Shown here: one piece after another, positions 8,907 to 17,149 of the stretch
Numbering within the stretch: the first letter of the stretch is position 1
How the letters are laid out: every line of letters begins with the position of its first letter
From: Chryseobacterium gleum
GTDB taxonomy: Bacteria > Bacteroidota > Bacteroidia > Flavobacteriales_D > Crocinitomicaceae
Length of the DNA: 64,000 bases
Direction: 5' to 3'
Assembly (NCBI GenBank): GCA_945897805.1
Contig: CAMDFX010000001.1
Coordinates: 372,001-436,000 of the forward strand
Notes under the pieces: model-generated
Told to the model about the DNA's origin: nothing
What the model saw: the letters and a program-made list of their open reading frames with translations, nothing else
Database searches by the model: none
Made by a program: the position numbers and the translations under genes

Positions 8907-11204
8907 TTATCGAATTGCCCTTTCGTTGAACAAAACGTAGCCGTAACTAAATTGGAAATAAAGCGGCGTTTTTTGTTTCGGGAAATAGTTTGCTGTGAAT
9001 CGAATGGGTCCAAAAGGACTGTGATAAATGACAGAAGCAGCAGCTAAATAAGTTTGTCCTTTCAAAGGACGAGAGTAAGAAACAGTGGCATCATCATTTA
9101 GCATGATTTGTTTGAATGGTTGATAAATATAGCCATCAAAGCGAATATCGATGCTTTTTTTGATACTAAAAATGACATTCGTTCCCAATCCTGCATGTTG
9201 CGGCGCTCGGTATTCTTCCAAGAAAAAAGTGGCTGCATCAGCAGTTGGTGAAAAGGAAGTGGTGCTTAGAATTGAGGCTTTGTAATTGCTAAACAAGGAT
9301 TGGCTATTCATGATTGCTTTTGCATGAATTCCTAAATGAAAGATGCGGTTGTTGATCAAAAATGATTGCACCTCTGCTTCTAAATTAATCCATTTGTGAT
9401 TTTTGTTGATGTCATATTTTGTTGGGGAAGTAGAGCCTGAAATACTGCGTTCTTTTCCATGCACATACCTCGCTTTGAATGAAAAATAATGTCCACTTGA
9501 TGCGAATTGCTTTCTATTCAGCGAGTTGTTTTCAATTTGCCAACTGGCCATTTGACCGTAAAACTGCGTGTAATCGGCGGTGTCAATACTTGTGAAACTT
9601 TGTGTTTGGTAATAATCATCCTTTAATTCAAATTTACGAATATCGAAAATACTTCTTGTGTTATTTGCCAGAGGATGTTTGATTTTTAAACCGTAATATA
9701 ATTCGTTTTGAACAAGAAATGAAGGCTTGATATCTTCAAAAAAAGTAGATGAGCTTCTGTAATAATCCCAGCGATTTAGCACAAAATAAGGTGAAATAGA
9801 AATAGGATAATACATCGGTAATTGCAAATCAATGCTTGTTTTTACTGAGGCATAAAACTTTCCAAAATAAGATTCTCCCTTGATTTTAATTGCTACTTTG
9901 CTCAAGTTGTAGTAGGTCAAACCGATATAACCTGTATTGACAGACCGCGACGAAAAATGACCGCCTACTTCTAACTTGAAATCTTTCGTTTTTCGCACCA
10001 ATAAGTCCAAGTTAAAGGTTGAATCTGGTTTTGAGGTAATAGTGGGATACAAATAATCGATTTGAGGAATGGCCGCGGTTCTGAAATATCTCTTGGTTAA
10101 TAATTCTGGCGTAATAATTTGATTTTTAGTGTTTTTCAGAATAGATTTTCTAACAAAACTCACATCCATTTTATTCAAACTATACGTATTGACAGAGCTG
10201 ATATTTAATGCTAAAATTTTCTTCTTGAAAGCAACTCTTTTGGCTGTCAATTCTTCTTTTGAAACCTTTCTATCTACATGATTTTCAATCGAATCCAAGT
10301 AGATGATTGTGGAAAGATAGCCGTCTTGAATGGCCTCTTTGATATTTTCGAAATCAAAAGTTCCCACATTTGTTTTTGGTCTAATCACAATTCCTTCTTC
10401 GCATGGTAAGTTAAAATTGGTGTATGAAACCAGCATGCTTCTCAGTTGGGCCAATAAATCATCTTCCGCTGGTGGTTTGGCGTTTCCTGCTACATTGCTG
10501 CCAATCATGTAATCAGGTGCAAAATCGGCGTACATGATATCGCTTGGGAAATTGTTGTATAAACCACCATCGAATAGCAATTGACCGTCAACACGAATCG
10601 GATTAACAAAAAACGGATAAGTCATCGATGCGCGAACTGCTTGATTTAATTTTCCGTGAGAGAAAACAACGCTTTTTTTGTTGTAAATATCGGCAGCTAC
10701 ACAACGAAAAGGTACGAAAAGGCTGTCAAAATTCTCTCCTCGAGAAGCGCCATTTGTTCCCAAAACGAACATCATTTCGAAATCCATTAAAGTTGGACGG
10801 ATGAAATTTGTTGGCAAAGATTTCTTTAAAATACTGTCTTTTGAAAAAGCCAAATCTATCAAACTTGCATCTTCATCGTCTTTTTGAAAAAGAAATTCTT
10901 GGTTGCGCTCTAATTTTCCATTGGACATTAATTGAAATCTTTCACTCAAAACATAAGCCTCAATTTCAGCAGGGCTGTAACCAATTGCATACATCGAACC
11001 AACCAAGGCGCCAGCAGATGTTCCTGTAATGTAGTCAATCGGAATGCCTCTTTCTTCCAGTGCTTTGATGACGCCAATGTGCGCAAAACCAGTTGCACCG
11101 CCTCCGCTGAGCACCAAACCAACTTTTTGGGAAACCACTTGTGAAACCGTAAAAACGGTAAACAGCAAAAAGACAATGAATTTTAGGCGGCTGTTTGTTT
11201 TCAA
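8907..11204 (-). CDS. Patatin-like phospholipase with C-terminal BamA/TamA-type beta-barrel
   Basis: A 765-residue protein. Residues 1-25 form a signal peptide (hydrophobic stretch ending in VVSQ). The patatin domain has the oxyanion loop GGGATG (34-39), the nucleophile elbow GTSAG with Ser63, and the catalytic Asp in DGGLYNNFPSD. A POTRA-like linker follows, and roughly residues 390-765 look like an outer-membrane barrel with alternating aromatic strands. This is the PlpD-like type Vd autotransporter architecture: a lipase domain linked to its own barrel. The start codon is TTG at 11204; no ATG is available before residue 70. A perfect -7 box sits only 16 bases upstream. Confidence 0.88.
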   Translation of the reverse strand: MKTNSRLKFIVFLLFTVFTVSQVVSQKVGLVLSGGGATGFAHIGVIKALEERGIPIDYITGTSAGALVGSMYAIGYSPAEIEAYVLSERFQLMSNGKLERNQEFLFQKDDEDASLIDLAFSKDSILKKSLPTNFIRPTLMDFEMMFVLGTNGASRGENFDSLFVPFRCVAADIYNKKSVVFSHGKLNQAVRASMTYPFFVNPIRVDGQLLFDGGLYNNFPSDIMYADFAPDYMIGSNVAGNAKPPAEDDLLAQLRSMLVSYTNFNLPCEEGIVIRPKTNVGTFDFENIKEAIQDGYLSTIIYLDSIENHVDRKVSKEELTAKRVAFKKKILALNISSVNTYSLNKMDVSFVRKSILKNTKNQIITPELLTKRYFRTAAIPQIDYLYPTITSKPDSTFNLDLLVRKTKDFKLEVGGHFSSRSVNTGYIGLTYYNLSKVAIKIKGESYFGKFYASVKTSIDLQLPMYYPISISPYFVLNRWDYYRSSSTFFEDIKPSFLVQNELYYGLKIKHPLANNTRSIFDIRKFELKDDYYQTQSFTSIDTADYTQFYGQMASWQIENNSLNRKQFASSGHYFSFKARYVHGKERSISGSTSPTKYDINKNHKWINLEAEVQSFLINNRIFHLGIHAKAIMNSQSLFSNYKASILSTTSFSPTADAATFFLEEYRAPQHAGLGTNVIFSIKKSIDIRFDGYIYQPFKQIMLNDDATVSYSRPLKGQTYLAAASVIYHSPFGPIRFTANYFPKQKTPLYFQFSYGYVLFNERAIR

Positions 11205-11220
11205 TTTGTGTACTTTTGTA

Positions 11221-11228
11221 CAAAAATA
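11221..11228 (-). promoter_or_regulatory. Promoter -7 box for the patatin-like gene
   Basis: The minus strand reads TATTTTTG. Transcription would start only about 10 bases before the TTG start codon, giving a very short leader. Confidence 0.45.
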
Positions 11229-11449
11229 AAGGATTTTTTTTCATCAAAAGCAATGTCACTAGCTATTTTTGAACAACTTGGATTTTTTTATCTTGCGAAA
11301 AGCGGATTTTTAACTGATTGCGAATAAAAAGCGGATTATTTTGGAGGAGAAATCGTTATTTTTTTTAGCGCTTTTGTTATGTTTTTAATGATAGATTTGA
11401 AAATAATTGGTTTGTAATTAATGAGAAGATTGTTTGAAATCGCACTAAA

Positions 11450-11530
11450 TTCCTAGCCCTGATAGCAGCGGTATCTCCCGATTTTTTTAGCGGGAATTTA
11501 GCGAATAGCAGGAAATAGCTTCTAAAAAAG
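11450..11530 (+). ncRNA. Putative structured noncoding RNA (Flavobacteriia AGCCC...GCGGGAA type)
   Basis: The segment carries CTAGCCCTGATAGCAGCGG, TCTCCCG, a T-rich loop, GCGGGA, and TAGCGAATAGCAGGAAATAGC. TCCCG pairs with CGGGA across the T run. I know this block from many Flavobacteriia intergenic regions, where the loop varies and the AGCCC and AGCAGGAA or AGCGGGAA parts stay. It may be the Flavo-1 RNA motif of Rfam, but I could not check that. It lies 44 bases upstream of the THUMP methyltransferase and is not translated. Confidence 0.55.
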
Positions 11531-11573
11531 AATACAATTTATACAAATGGAATTAAAGTAATACAATTATAAA

Positions 11574-12770
11574 ATGGAAAAGTTAACGATTACCATTAAG
11601 ACAATTTTTGGGGTTGAAGATGTGTTGAAAGAAGAATTGAATGAATTGGGCTACAACGAAGTAACAGTTCTCAATCGTGCGGTGCAAATTCAAGGCGACT
11701 GGAAAGACGTGTATTATTTGAACTTACACCTTCGCTGCGCCATGTCAGTATTGGTGGAAGTAAAAAAATTCAAAATTCGCGATGAACAAGATTTATACAA
11801 ACAATGTATGAAAATTGACTGGACCGAATTTTTCGACATCGACAAAACTTTTGCCGTGCGAGGCGCCATTCAATCTAATTTATTTTCGCACACACAATTT
11901 CCTTTTTTATTGGTGAAAGATGCCATTGTGGATACTTTTCGTGATAAATTAGGCGAAAGACCAGATGTAAATATCAAAACGCCACAAGTTGTTTTTGATT
12001 TGTATATCAAAGAAACGCAAGTGACTATTTCATTAAATACCAGTGGAACAGCCTTGTTTCAAAGAGGTTATAGAACTGAAATTGGTCAAGCGCCATTGAA
12101 TGAAGTGGCTGCAGCGGCATTGATCAGAATGTCTGGCTGGGATAGAAAATCAACTTTCATGGATCCATTTTGCGGTTCCGGTACTTTGTTGATTGAAGCG
12201 GCTTTATTGGCCAGTGGAATTCCTTCAAATATTGACAGACAGCATTATGCATTCAAAAATTTCAAAGGATTTGATTCGCAACTTTGGGAAGAAATTCAAT
12301 CCAAAGCAACGAGATTGTGCAAAGGTTTTGACTTTGAAATTATTGGTTCTGATATCGATTCTGACATGATGATGATGGCCAAACGCAACTTGCGAGGTTT
12401 GCCAATTGGCAGATTTGTGACTGTAAACACGGCATCCTTTGATGAAGTTAAAAAGCCAACTGACAATGGAACCTTGATTTGCAATCCGCCATATGGAGAA
12501 AGAATGGGTGAGGAAATCGAAGATATGTATCAAGGTTTGGGCGATTGGTTCAAAAATGAATTGAAAGGTTGGAATTGTTGGGTCATTTCTTCCAACGAAG
12601 AAGGTTTTAAATCAATTGGTTTGAAACCTAGTCGTAAAGTGAAAATGTACAACGGCGATTTGGAATGTAGTTTCCGAGAATACCGCATTTTTGATGGATT
12701 CAGAAAAGAATTTGTGAAGGGAATGAAGGAGGGAAATGGAGAAATTGAAGTAGGAAATTCGGAAGAATAG
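11574..12770 (+). CDS. THUMP-domain 23S rRNA guanine-N2-methyltransferase (RlmL N-terminal/YpsC type)
   Basis: A 398-residue class I AdoMet-dependent methyltransferase acting on rRNA. A ferredoxin-like segment and THUMP domain lie at about residues 1-155. The UPF0020 catalytic domain is about 160-380, with AdoMet motif I FMDPFCGSGTLLIEAA, an acidic IGSDIDSDM, and the catalytic motif NPPYGERMG. By family knowledge such proteins methylate G2445 in 23S rRNA; the position is inferred. The last 25 residues are Glu/Gly-rich and poorly conserved. A strong terminator follows. Confidence 0.9.
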   Translation: MEKLTITIKTIFGVEDVLKEELNELGYNEVTVLNRAVQIQGDWKDVYYLNLHLRCAMSVLVEVKKFKIRDEQDLYKQCMKIDWTEFFDIDKTFAVRGAIQSNLFSHTQFPFLLVKDAIVDTFRDKLGERPDVNIKTPQVVFDLYIKETQVTISLNTSGTALFQRGYRTEIGQAPLNEVAAAALIRMSGWDRKSTFMDPFCGSGTLLIEAALLASGIPSNIDRQHYAFKNFKGFDSQLWEEIQSKATRLCKGFDFEIIGSDIDSDMMMMAKRNLRGLPIGRFVTVNTASFDEVKKPTDNGTLICNPPYGERMGEEIEDMYQGLGDWFKNELKGWNCWVISSNEEGFKSIGLKPSRKVKMYNGDLECSFREYRIFDGFRKEFVKGMKEGNGEIEVGNSEE

Positions 12771-12789
12771 AAAGCGATAGATTTTTTGG

Positions 12790-12828
12790 AAAGACCAATT
12801 GATGTGAAAGTTGATTGGTCTTTTTTTT
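12790..12828 (+). terminator. Terminator after the THUMP methyltransferase gene
   Basis: AAAGACCAAT (12790-12799) pairs with ATTGGTCTTT (12814-12823), followed by a run of T. Confidence 0.85.
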
Positions 12829-12884
12829 ATAGGATTTTTTTTGTTTGGATTAAATCATATATTTGATATTGTAATATCATTATT

Positions 12885-13397
12885 ATGAAGAAAATACTAT
12901 TCCTTTTTTTGTTCTTTTTAACTTTAAATTTTGATCTCAGAGCTCAAAAAATGGAGTTTAATTTTACTGATTTTACAAGTTTAGAATACAATCTTAGTGA
13001 TATTAGAAAGGTAACTTTCGACGGAGATATGTTTAATCTACATTTATTTGATGGTAATATTTATTCTTGGAATGTGTACACCATCGATTATTTGGATTTT
13101 ATTACTGAAACCTCTGGAATTGAAAATAAACTAGATATTCCAAAATTGAATATTTTTCCAAATCCATGCCAAGATGAAATATGGCTAAGTTGCAAAAGTT
13201 TAGAAAATAAATCATACACTTTATTATTGATTGATTTAAATGGAAAGATTTTAATTGAAAAAAACATTGAATTAACTCAAAATAATGATTTTAAAGAAAG
13301 AATTGATTTTTCTTCCTTTCAATCCGGCAATTATAAGTGTGTATTAAAGAATGATATGTTTAATATATCTAGAACCATAACGAAGAAAACCAACTAA
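12885..13397 (+). CDS. Small secreted protein with T9SS type A sorting domain
   Basis: A 170-residue protein. Residues 1-20 form a signal peptide ending in DLRAQ. The C-terminal 80 residues are a type A T9SS sorting domain: LNIFPNPCQDEI at the start, then LLIDLNGKILIEKNI and FQSGNYKCVL. The middle 60 residues contain FTSLEYNLSDIRKVTF and NVYTIDYLDF, similar in style to the short segment at the start of the next protein (QIPVSSIDSITY). One base separates it from the FISUMP gene, so the two are one transcription unit. It should be exported by T9SS; its role is unknown. Confidence 0.75.
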   Translation: MKKILFLFLFFLTLNFDLRAQKMEFNFTDFTSLEYNLSDIRKVTFDGDMFNLHLFDGNIYSWNVYTIDYLDFITETSGIENKLDIPKLNIFPNPCQDEIWLSCKSLENKSYTLLLIDLNGKILIEKNIELTQNNDFKERIDFSSFQSGNYKCVLKNDMFNISRTITKKTN

Positions 13398-13398
13398 G

Positions 13399-14511
13399 AT
13401 GAAAACAAAATATTTACTACTAATTTTTGTGACTATAGGATTGATAAATCAGTCATACTCACAGACAATTATGAATATTTACCAAAATAATGGTAATGTC
13501 ACACAAATTCCCGTTTCTTCAATTGATAGTATAACTTATACTCCTATCGGAACGACTGGCAATTTAGCGACTGTAATTACTTCTCCAGTTACAAATATAA
13601 ATTCACCGAATGCAGTTTCTGGTGGTGAGGTCACAGATGATGGAGGTTCTCCGGTTATTCAATATGGAGTTTGTTTGTCAAATAATCCAACTTCAGAGCC
13701 AACAATTGATGACTTTATAACTATCGATGGAAGCGGAAACGGTGTTTTTGTTTCAAATCTAAATAATTTAGTTCTAAATTTTACTTATTATGTCAGGGCC
13801 TATGCTATAAATAGTAACGGGGTTTCATATGGAAATACAATTAGCTTTTATTCAGTGTATGCGCAAAATATAATTGTCTCAAATCCAGGTAACGGTGTAG
13901 TTTTGGATGGTTATAATTATCCTACAATCGTACTTGGAAATGGACAAGAATGGATGGCTGAAAATTTGCGAACAACAGTTTATGCGAATGGAGATCCAAT
14001 TCCTAATATTCAAAGTAATAGTCAGTGGGGTTCTATTGAAGCAGGTGCTTATTGCTACTATTTAAATGATGTTCAATACCAAAATATTTATGGAAATCTC
14101 TATAATTTTTATGCGGTAGCAGATAATAGAAATGTTTGTCCCACAGGTTGGCATGTACCGAACGATTTAGATTGGCAAACTTTAATCAATTATTTGGATG
14201 TGAATGCAGGCGGTGGTATGGACGCAAATACTGCTGGAGGAAAAATGAAAACAACGGGAACTCAATACTGGCAAAGTCCAAATGAAGGCGCAACAAATGA
14301 AAGTGGCTTTTCTGCCTTACCTTCAGGTTGGAGAATTTATGGTGCATTTGAACAAATGGGAACGTGGACTTATTTTTGGAGTTCAAGTTCATTTGCTGGC
14401 GTCCCAGGTGGTACTTTTGATCTAAACTCAACATCAAGTTGGGCTATGGGTGCAGACGGAGGTTCAGGTGATCCAAATCCGGGAAATGCGGTTAGATGTA
14501 TAAAAGATTAA
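13399..14511 (+). CDS. Secreted FISUMP (Fibrobacter succinogenes major paralogous) domain protein
   Basis: A 370-residue protein. The signal peptide is about residues 1-21 (ending in SYSQ). Next comes a short IPVSSIDSITYTPI segment and a fibronectin-like region (about 55-155) with GVCLSNNPTSEPTIDD and YYVRAYAINSNG. The FISUMP domain (about 165-370) has NGQEWMAENLRTTVYANGD, YGNLYNFYAV, CPTGWHVPNDLDW and GFSALPSGWR, and ends in NAVRCIKD. FISUMP proteins are surface or secreted and of unknown function. It has no sorting domain of its own; a decayed one lies just downstream. Confidence 0.8.
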   Translation: MKTKYLLLIFVTIGLINQSYSQTIMNIYQNNGNVTQIPVSSIDSITYTPIGTTGNLATVITSPVTNINSPNAVSGGEVTDDGGSPVIQYGVCLSNNPTSEPTIDDFITIDGSGNGVFVSNLNNLVLNFTYYVRAYAINSNGVSYGNTISFYSVYAQNIIVSNPGNGVVLDGYNYPTIVLGNGQEWMAENLRTTVYANGDPIPNIQSNSQWGSIEAGAYCYYLNDVQYQNIYGNLYNFYAVADNRNVCPTGWHVPNDLDWQTLINYLDVNAGGGMDANTAGGKMKTTGTQYWQSPNEGATNESGFSALPSGWRIYGAFEQMGTWTYFWSSSSFAGVPGGTFDLNSTSSWAMGADGGSGDPNPGNAVRCIKD

Positions 14512-14515
14512 TTGA

Positions 14516-14656
14516 TGCAAATTTGTACCGATTTCTGATTTTTCCAATGCAGAGTTAGCAATTGATGCAAACGGTTTTGCGAAGGGAGTTTATAGCATCG
14601 TTTTTTCATCTGACAAGTAAATTTTGCAAACGCAGAAGTTGGTGAGAATTGAGTAA
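14516..14656 (+). pseudogene. Remnant of a T9SS C-terminal sorting domain
   Basis: This frame is bounded by TGA upstream and reads through about 35 residues that include FSNAELAIDANGFAKGVYSI and VFSSDK, then a TAA, then ILQTQKLVRIE and a stop. The pattern Gly-x-Tyr-x-Ile-x-Phe-Ser, then Gln-Lys-Leu-Val, is the end of a type A sorting domain. With the internal TAA it cannot be made in full. It is either a lost tail of the FISUMP gene or a leftover of another secreted-protein gene. Confidence 0.6.
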
Positions 14657-14660
14657 AAAA

Positions 14661-14699
14661 ATGAAATCCCTTTGAATTAGATTTTCAAGGGGATTTCAT
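14661..14699 (+). terminator. Long hairpin terminator
   Basis: A 16-bp stem, ATGAAATCCCTTTGAA (14661-14676) with TTCAAGGGGATTTCAT (14684-14699), has one mismatch and a 7-nt loop. T-rich sequence follows. It probably ends the T9SS/FISUMP transcript. Confidence 0.8.
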
Positions 14700-14808
14700 T
14701 TTATATTTAGATTCTACGATATTACGTCGCATAAAACTACGCAAATAATTAATAGCACTCAATGAATCCAATATTCTAACAATCCAATGATCTACTAATC
14801 TAAATATC

Positions 14809-15594
14809 CTATTTCTGCGCCAATTCCAAAGAAATTTCCTCATAAACGCCATCCCACAACTTAATTCTTTGTTTCAAAGATTCAATTATTGCAGTTTCTG
14901 CTTCTTGCCATTTTGCTTCGTCATCTCCACACAAACTAGCTGTCATTTCCAATGCCAAATGCGAATGGTGATCACCGTCCACTTCAATATGACGTTCCAA
15001 ATAGTACTTGAAAACAGAAACGCTTGCAGGAAATTTTTGGTGTATGTCGTTGACTATTGAATAGAACATTCCAGGTATCAAATCTTCTCTTCCAAAAGTG
15101 AAAATTGCTGCTTGTAAATATGCTTTGTCGGAGTCAATTATTTTGAAAGTAAATCCAACGAAATCTTTGATTGATTGCGCTAATTCCATTGCATTTAAAG
15201 CTTCATTGACAGATTTTCCTGCTTTCAGTAAATCGATAAATTGATTGATTTGAGAAAAATTTGCACCTGCTTGTTTCATCGCGTCAGAATACAATTCAAA
15301 ATGACTTTTTCGAACGCCGTTTTCGTCTACATCAGATTCTTCGCCAACTACAATTTCATTTATGAGGTAACGTGTATCAGCAGAACCAACAGGAAACCAA
15401 GGAACTGAAACGCAAGTCAGGTTTCGTTGCAAAGATTTTAGAAGTGACATAAAATCCCAAACTGCAAAAATATGGTGTTGCATAAAAACCTTTAAATCGG
15501 CAGTTTCGTTGATCAAAGAATATACCTTGTGGTTAATAATTTCTTGACGTAAAGGCTCGATATTTGTTTGTATTTTTTCGATAAACTGATTCAT
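14809..15594 (-). CDS. DUF3050 family protein (heme-oxygenase-like fold)
   Basis: A 261-residue cytoplasmic protein. The start (IEPLRQEIINHKVYSLINET, LKVFMQHHIFAVWDFMSLLK) and the middle (WFPVGSADTRYLINEIV, HFELYSDAM) match DUF3050. Conserved His residues in QHHIFAVWDF and in LERHIEVDGDHHS are candidate metal or heme ligands, in line with the all-helical heme-oxygenase-like superfamily. No reaction is established. It stands alone; the 470 bases upstream and 110 bases downstream hold repeats rather than partner genes. Confidence 0.75.
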   Translation of the reverse strand: MNQFIEKIQTNIEPLRQEIINHKVYSLINETADLKVFMQHHIFAVWDFMSLLKSLQRNLTCVSVPWFPVGSADTRYLINEIVVGEESDVDENGVRKSHFELYSDAMKQAGANFSQINQFIDLLKAGKSVNEALNAMELAQSIKDFVGFTFKIIDSDKAYLQAAIFTFGREDLIPGMFYSIVNDIHQKFPASVSVFKYYLERHIEVDGDHHSHLALEMTASLCGDDEAKWQEAETAIIESLKQRIKLWDGVYEEISLELAQK

Positions 15595-16066
15595 GAATTA
15601 ATGTTTTAATTTAAAATTTGCGCTTTCAAAATTAAACAGTTTTGGATAAAGATTTGTTTTAAAAATTAATTTTTTGAAAGGAATTTTCTTAAAAAAGGAG
15701 GGAAGATAAAATGATAATGAATATAAGAAGATTCTTTGTCTCAGATTAATCGGGAATTATTTTCACTTCGGTAAACTTCCTACAAGTATTCTTAGTCGCT
15801 GGGCAGGGCAAAGGCATTTAAGAATTCATTTTTAGCACATTTTTTTGTCATGATTTTTTAAAGTTAAATCTGTAAACTTTTTTTAGGACGGGTCATTTTT
15901 CAGAAATCGAATAATGGCAGATAGTGTTGTTAGCGCTGTAAGGGTGTAATTTCTGAACAAAGTGCAGAGCGCTGAGAATCAGTAATAACTACGAGTCAAG
16001 AGCCCTGAAAGGGTGACATTTTAGCGCAATATTTATCTCAAATAGAACCTTCAACATGCTAAACAC
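15595..16066. other. Gene-free region with two diverged GCCCTGAAAGGGTG-type repeats
   Basis: No ORF of any conviction is visible. Two related 19-base units occur in the same direction: AGCGCTGTAAGGGTGTAAT at 15932-15950 and AGCCCTGAAAGGGTGACAT at 16001-16019. This type of unit recurs in Bacteroidota intergenic DNA. The part at 15770-15900 (containing CGCTGGGCAGGGCAAAGG) is less AT-rich than its surroundings and may be a decayed mobile element, but no open frame supports this. Confidence 0.45.
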
Positions 16067-17149
16067 TTAAATCTCCCTACCCTTCCATTGCGGCTCGTAA
16101 AACAAGGTCATCACCAAAATCATCAACATATAAATGGGGTAAATCATCGAAAAAACGGGAATTAATACTCCCAACCATGCCCGTTTTAAAATCAGCAAAT
16201 AGGGGAAAATCAGCAAACCATCTAGCAGAATTTTCCAGTAAAAAAGAATAGATAATTGATTCCAAGTGGCGTCGGTTAAGAACATCAACCAAAATCCTAG
16301 GTGGTAAATTAAGCCGAAAATCGCTAAATAATTGGCAAAACGATCTCCTACTTTTTTGGATTTTCCAATCCATCTTAATCGTTGATTGATAATTGCTTCC
16401 CAAGTGTCTGGAATGGGTGTTTTTACTTGTAAATCAGTATGCAACGCCAATTCAATAGACTTTTTGTTGTTTTTGAAGTCAATCAATAAAAAAGAATCAT
16501 CGCCGCTTGCCACATCTGCATGTTCTTCGAATGAATCAATTTCTTCAAAAATTGCTTTGTTGAAAAGCAAATTGGCACCATTGGCAGAAATGGGTTTTGT
16601 GTGGCCAGAAATTGAAGTATTCAAAGCGTTGAAATACTGAAAATCAAGTTCCAAAAAGAATTGTTTTAAATTTTTTCCTGGCATTGAAACGGGTAAAATC
16701 AATAAATCTGATACTGGTGTTTTTGCCAATTGCCGAAAGTAATTTGGATTGACCACAATGTCCGCATCCCAAGTCAATATGAATTCGCCGATTGCATCTG
16801 AAATTCCAGCTCTAATTGCTGTTTTTTTGCCTTCATCGCCTGGAGATAAATTTATTATAGTAGTTTTGAAAGGTACTTTTAATGCATCAAAACAAGGCTT
16901 GAAATCGTCTTCGGAATGGTCGTTTACAAAGATAATTTCTCTTGGGAAAACAAGCAATTTATTAAGCGATTGAATCAATTGGGGTAAATTTTCCGCTTCA
17001 TTTCTAAACGGAATGACGACAGAAATTTCTTCGATTTTAAAAAACTTTCGCTTTTCCTGGTAATTTTTGTTCCATTGCCAACGAATCCAAAATCCAAAAA
17101 GACAGAAAATTGAAAAGGAACTAAAAATGATCATGTATAACCAAATCAT
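16067..17149 (-). CDS. Membrane-bound family 2 glycosyltransferase
   Basis: A 360-residue inverting GT2 enzyme. It has one N-terminal membrane helix (residues 1-23), the GT-A domain from about 40 (ISVVIPFRNEAENLPQLI, FVNDHSEDDF, LTWDADIVV), an acceptor-site region with GDDSFLLIDF, the motif QRLRWIGKSKK near 270, and about three C-terminal membrane segments. The architecture suits transfer of sugar to a lipid or envelope polymer. It overlaps the upstream YbhN-like gene by 4 bases (ATGA), so the two are co-translated and probably act in one envelope pathway. The substrate is unknown. Confidence 0.85.
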   Translation of the reverse strand: MIWLYMIIFSSFSIFCLFGFWIRWQWNKNYQEKRKFFKIEEISVVIPFRNEAENLPQLIQSLNKLLVFPREIIFVNDHSEDDFKPCFDALKVPFKTTIINLSPGDEGKKTAIRAGISDAIGEFILTWDADIVVNPNYFRQLAKTPVSDLLILPVSMPGKNLKQFFLELDFQYFNALNTSISGHTKPISANGANLLFNKAIFEEIDSFEEHADVASGDDSFLLIDFKNNKKSIELALHTDLQVKTPIPDTWEAIINQRLRWIGKSKKVGDRFANYLAIFGLIYHLGFWLMFLTDATWNQLSILFYWKILLDGLLIFPYLLILKRAWLGVLIPVFSMIYPIYMLMILVMTLFYEPQWKGREI

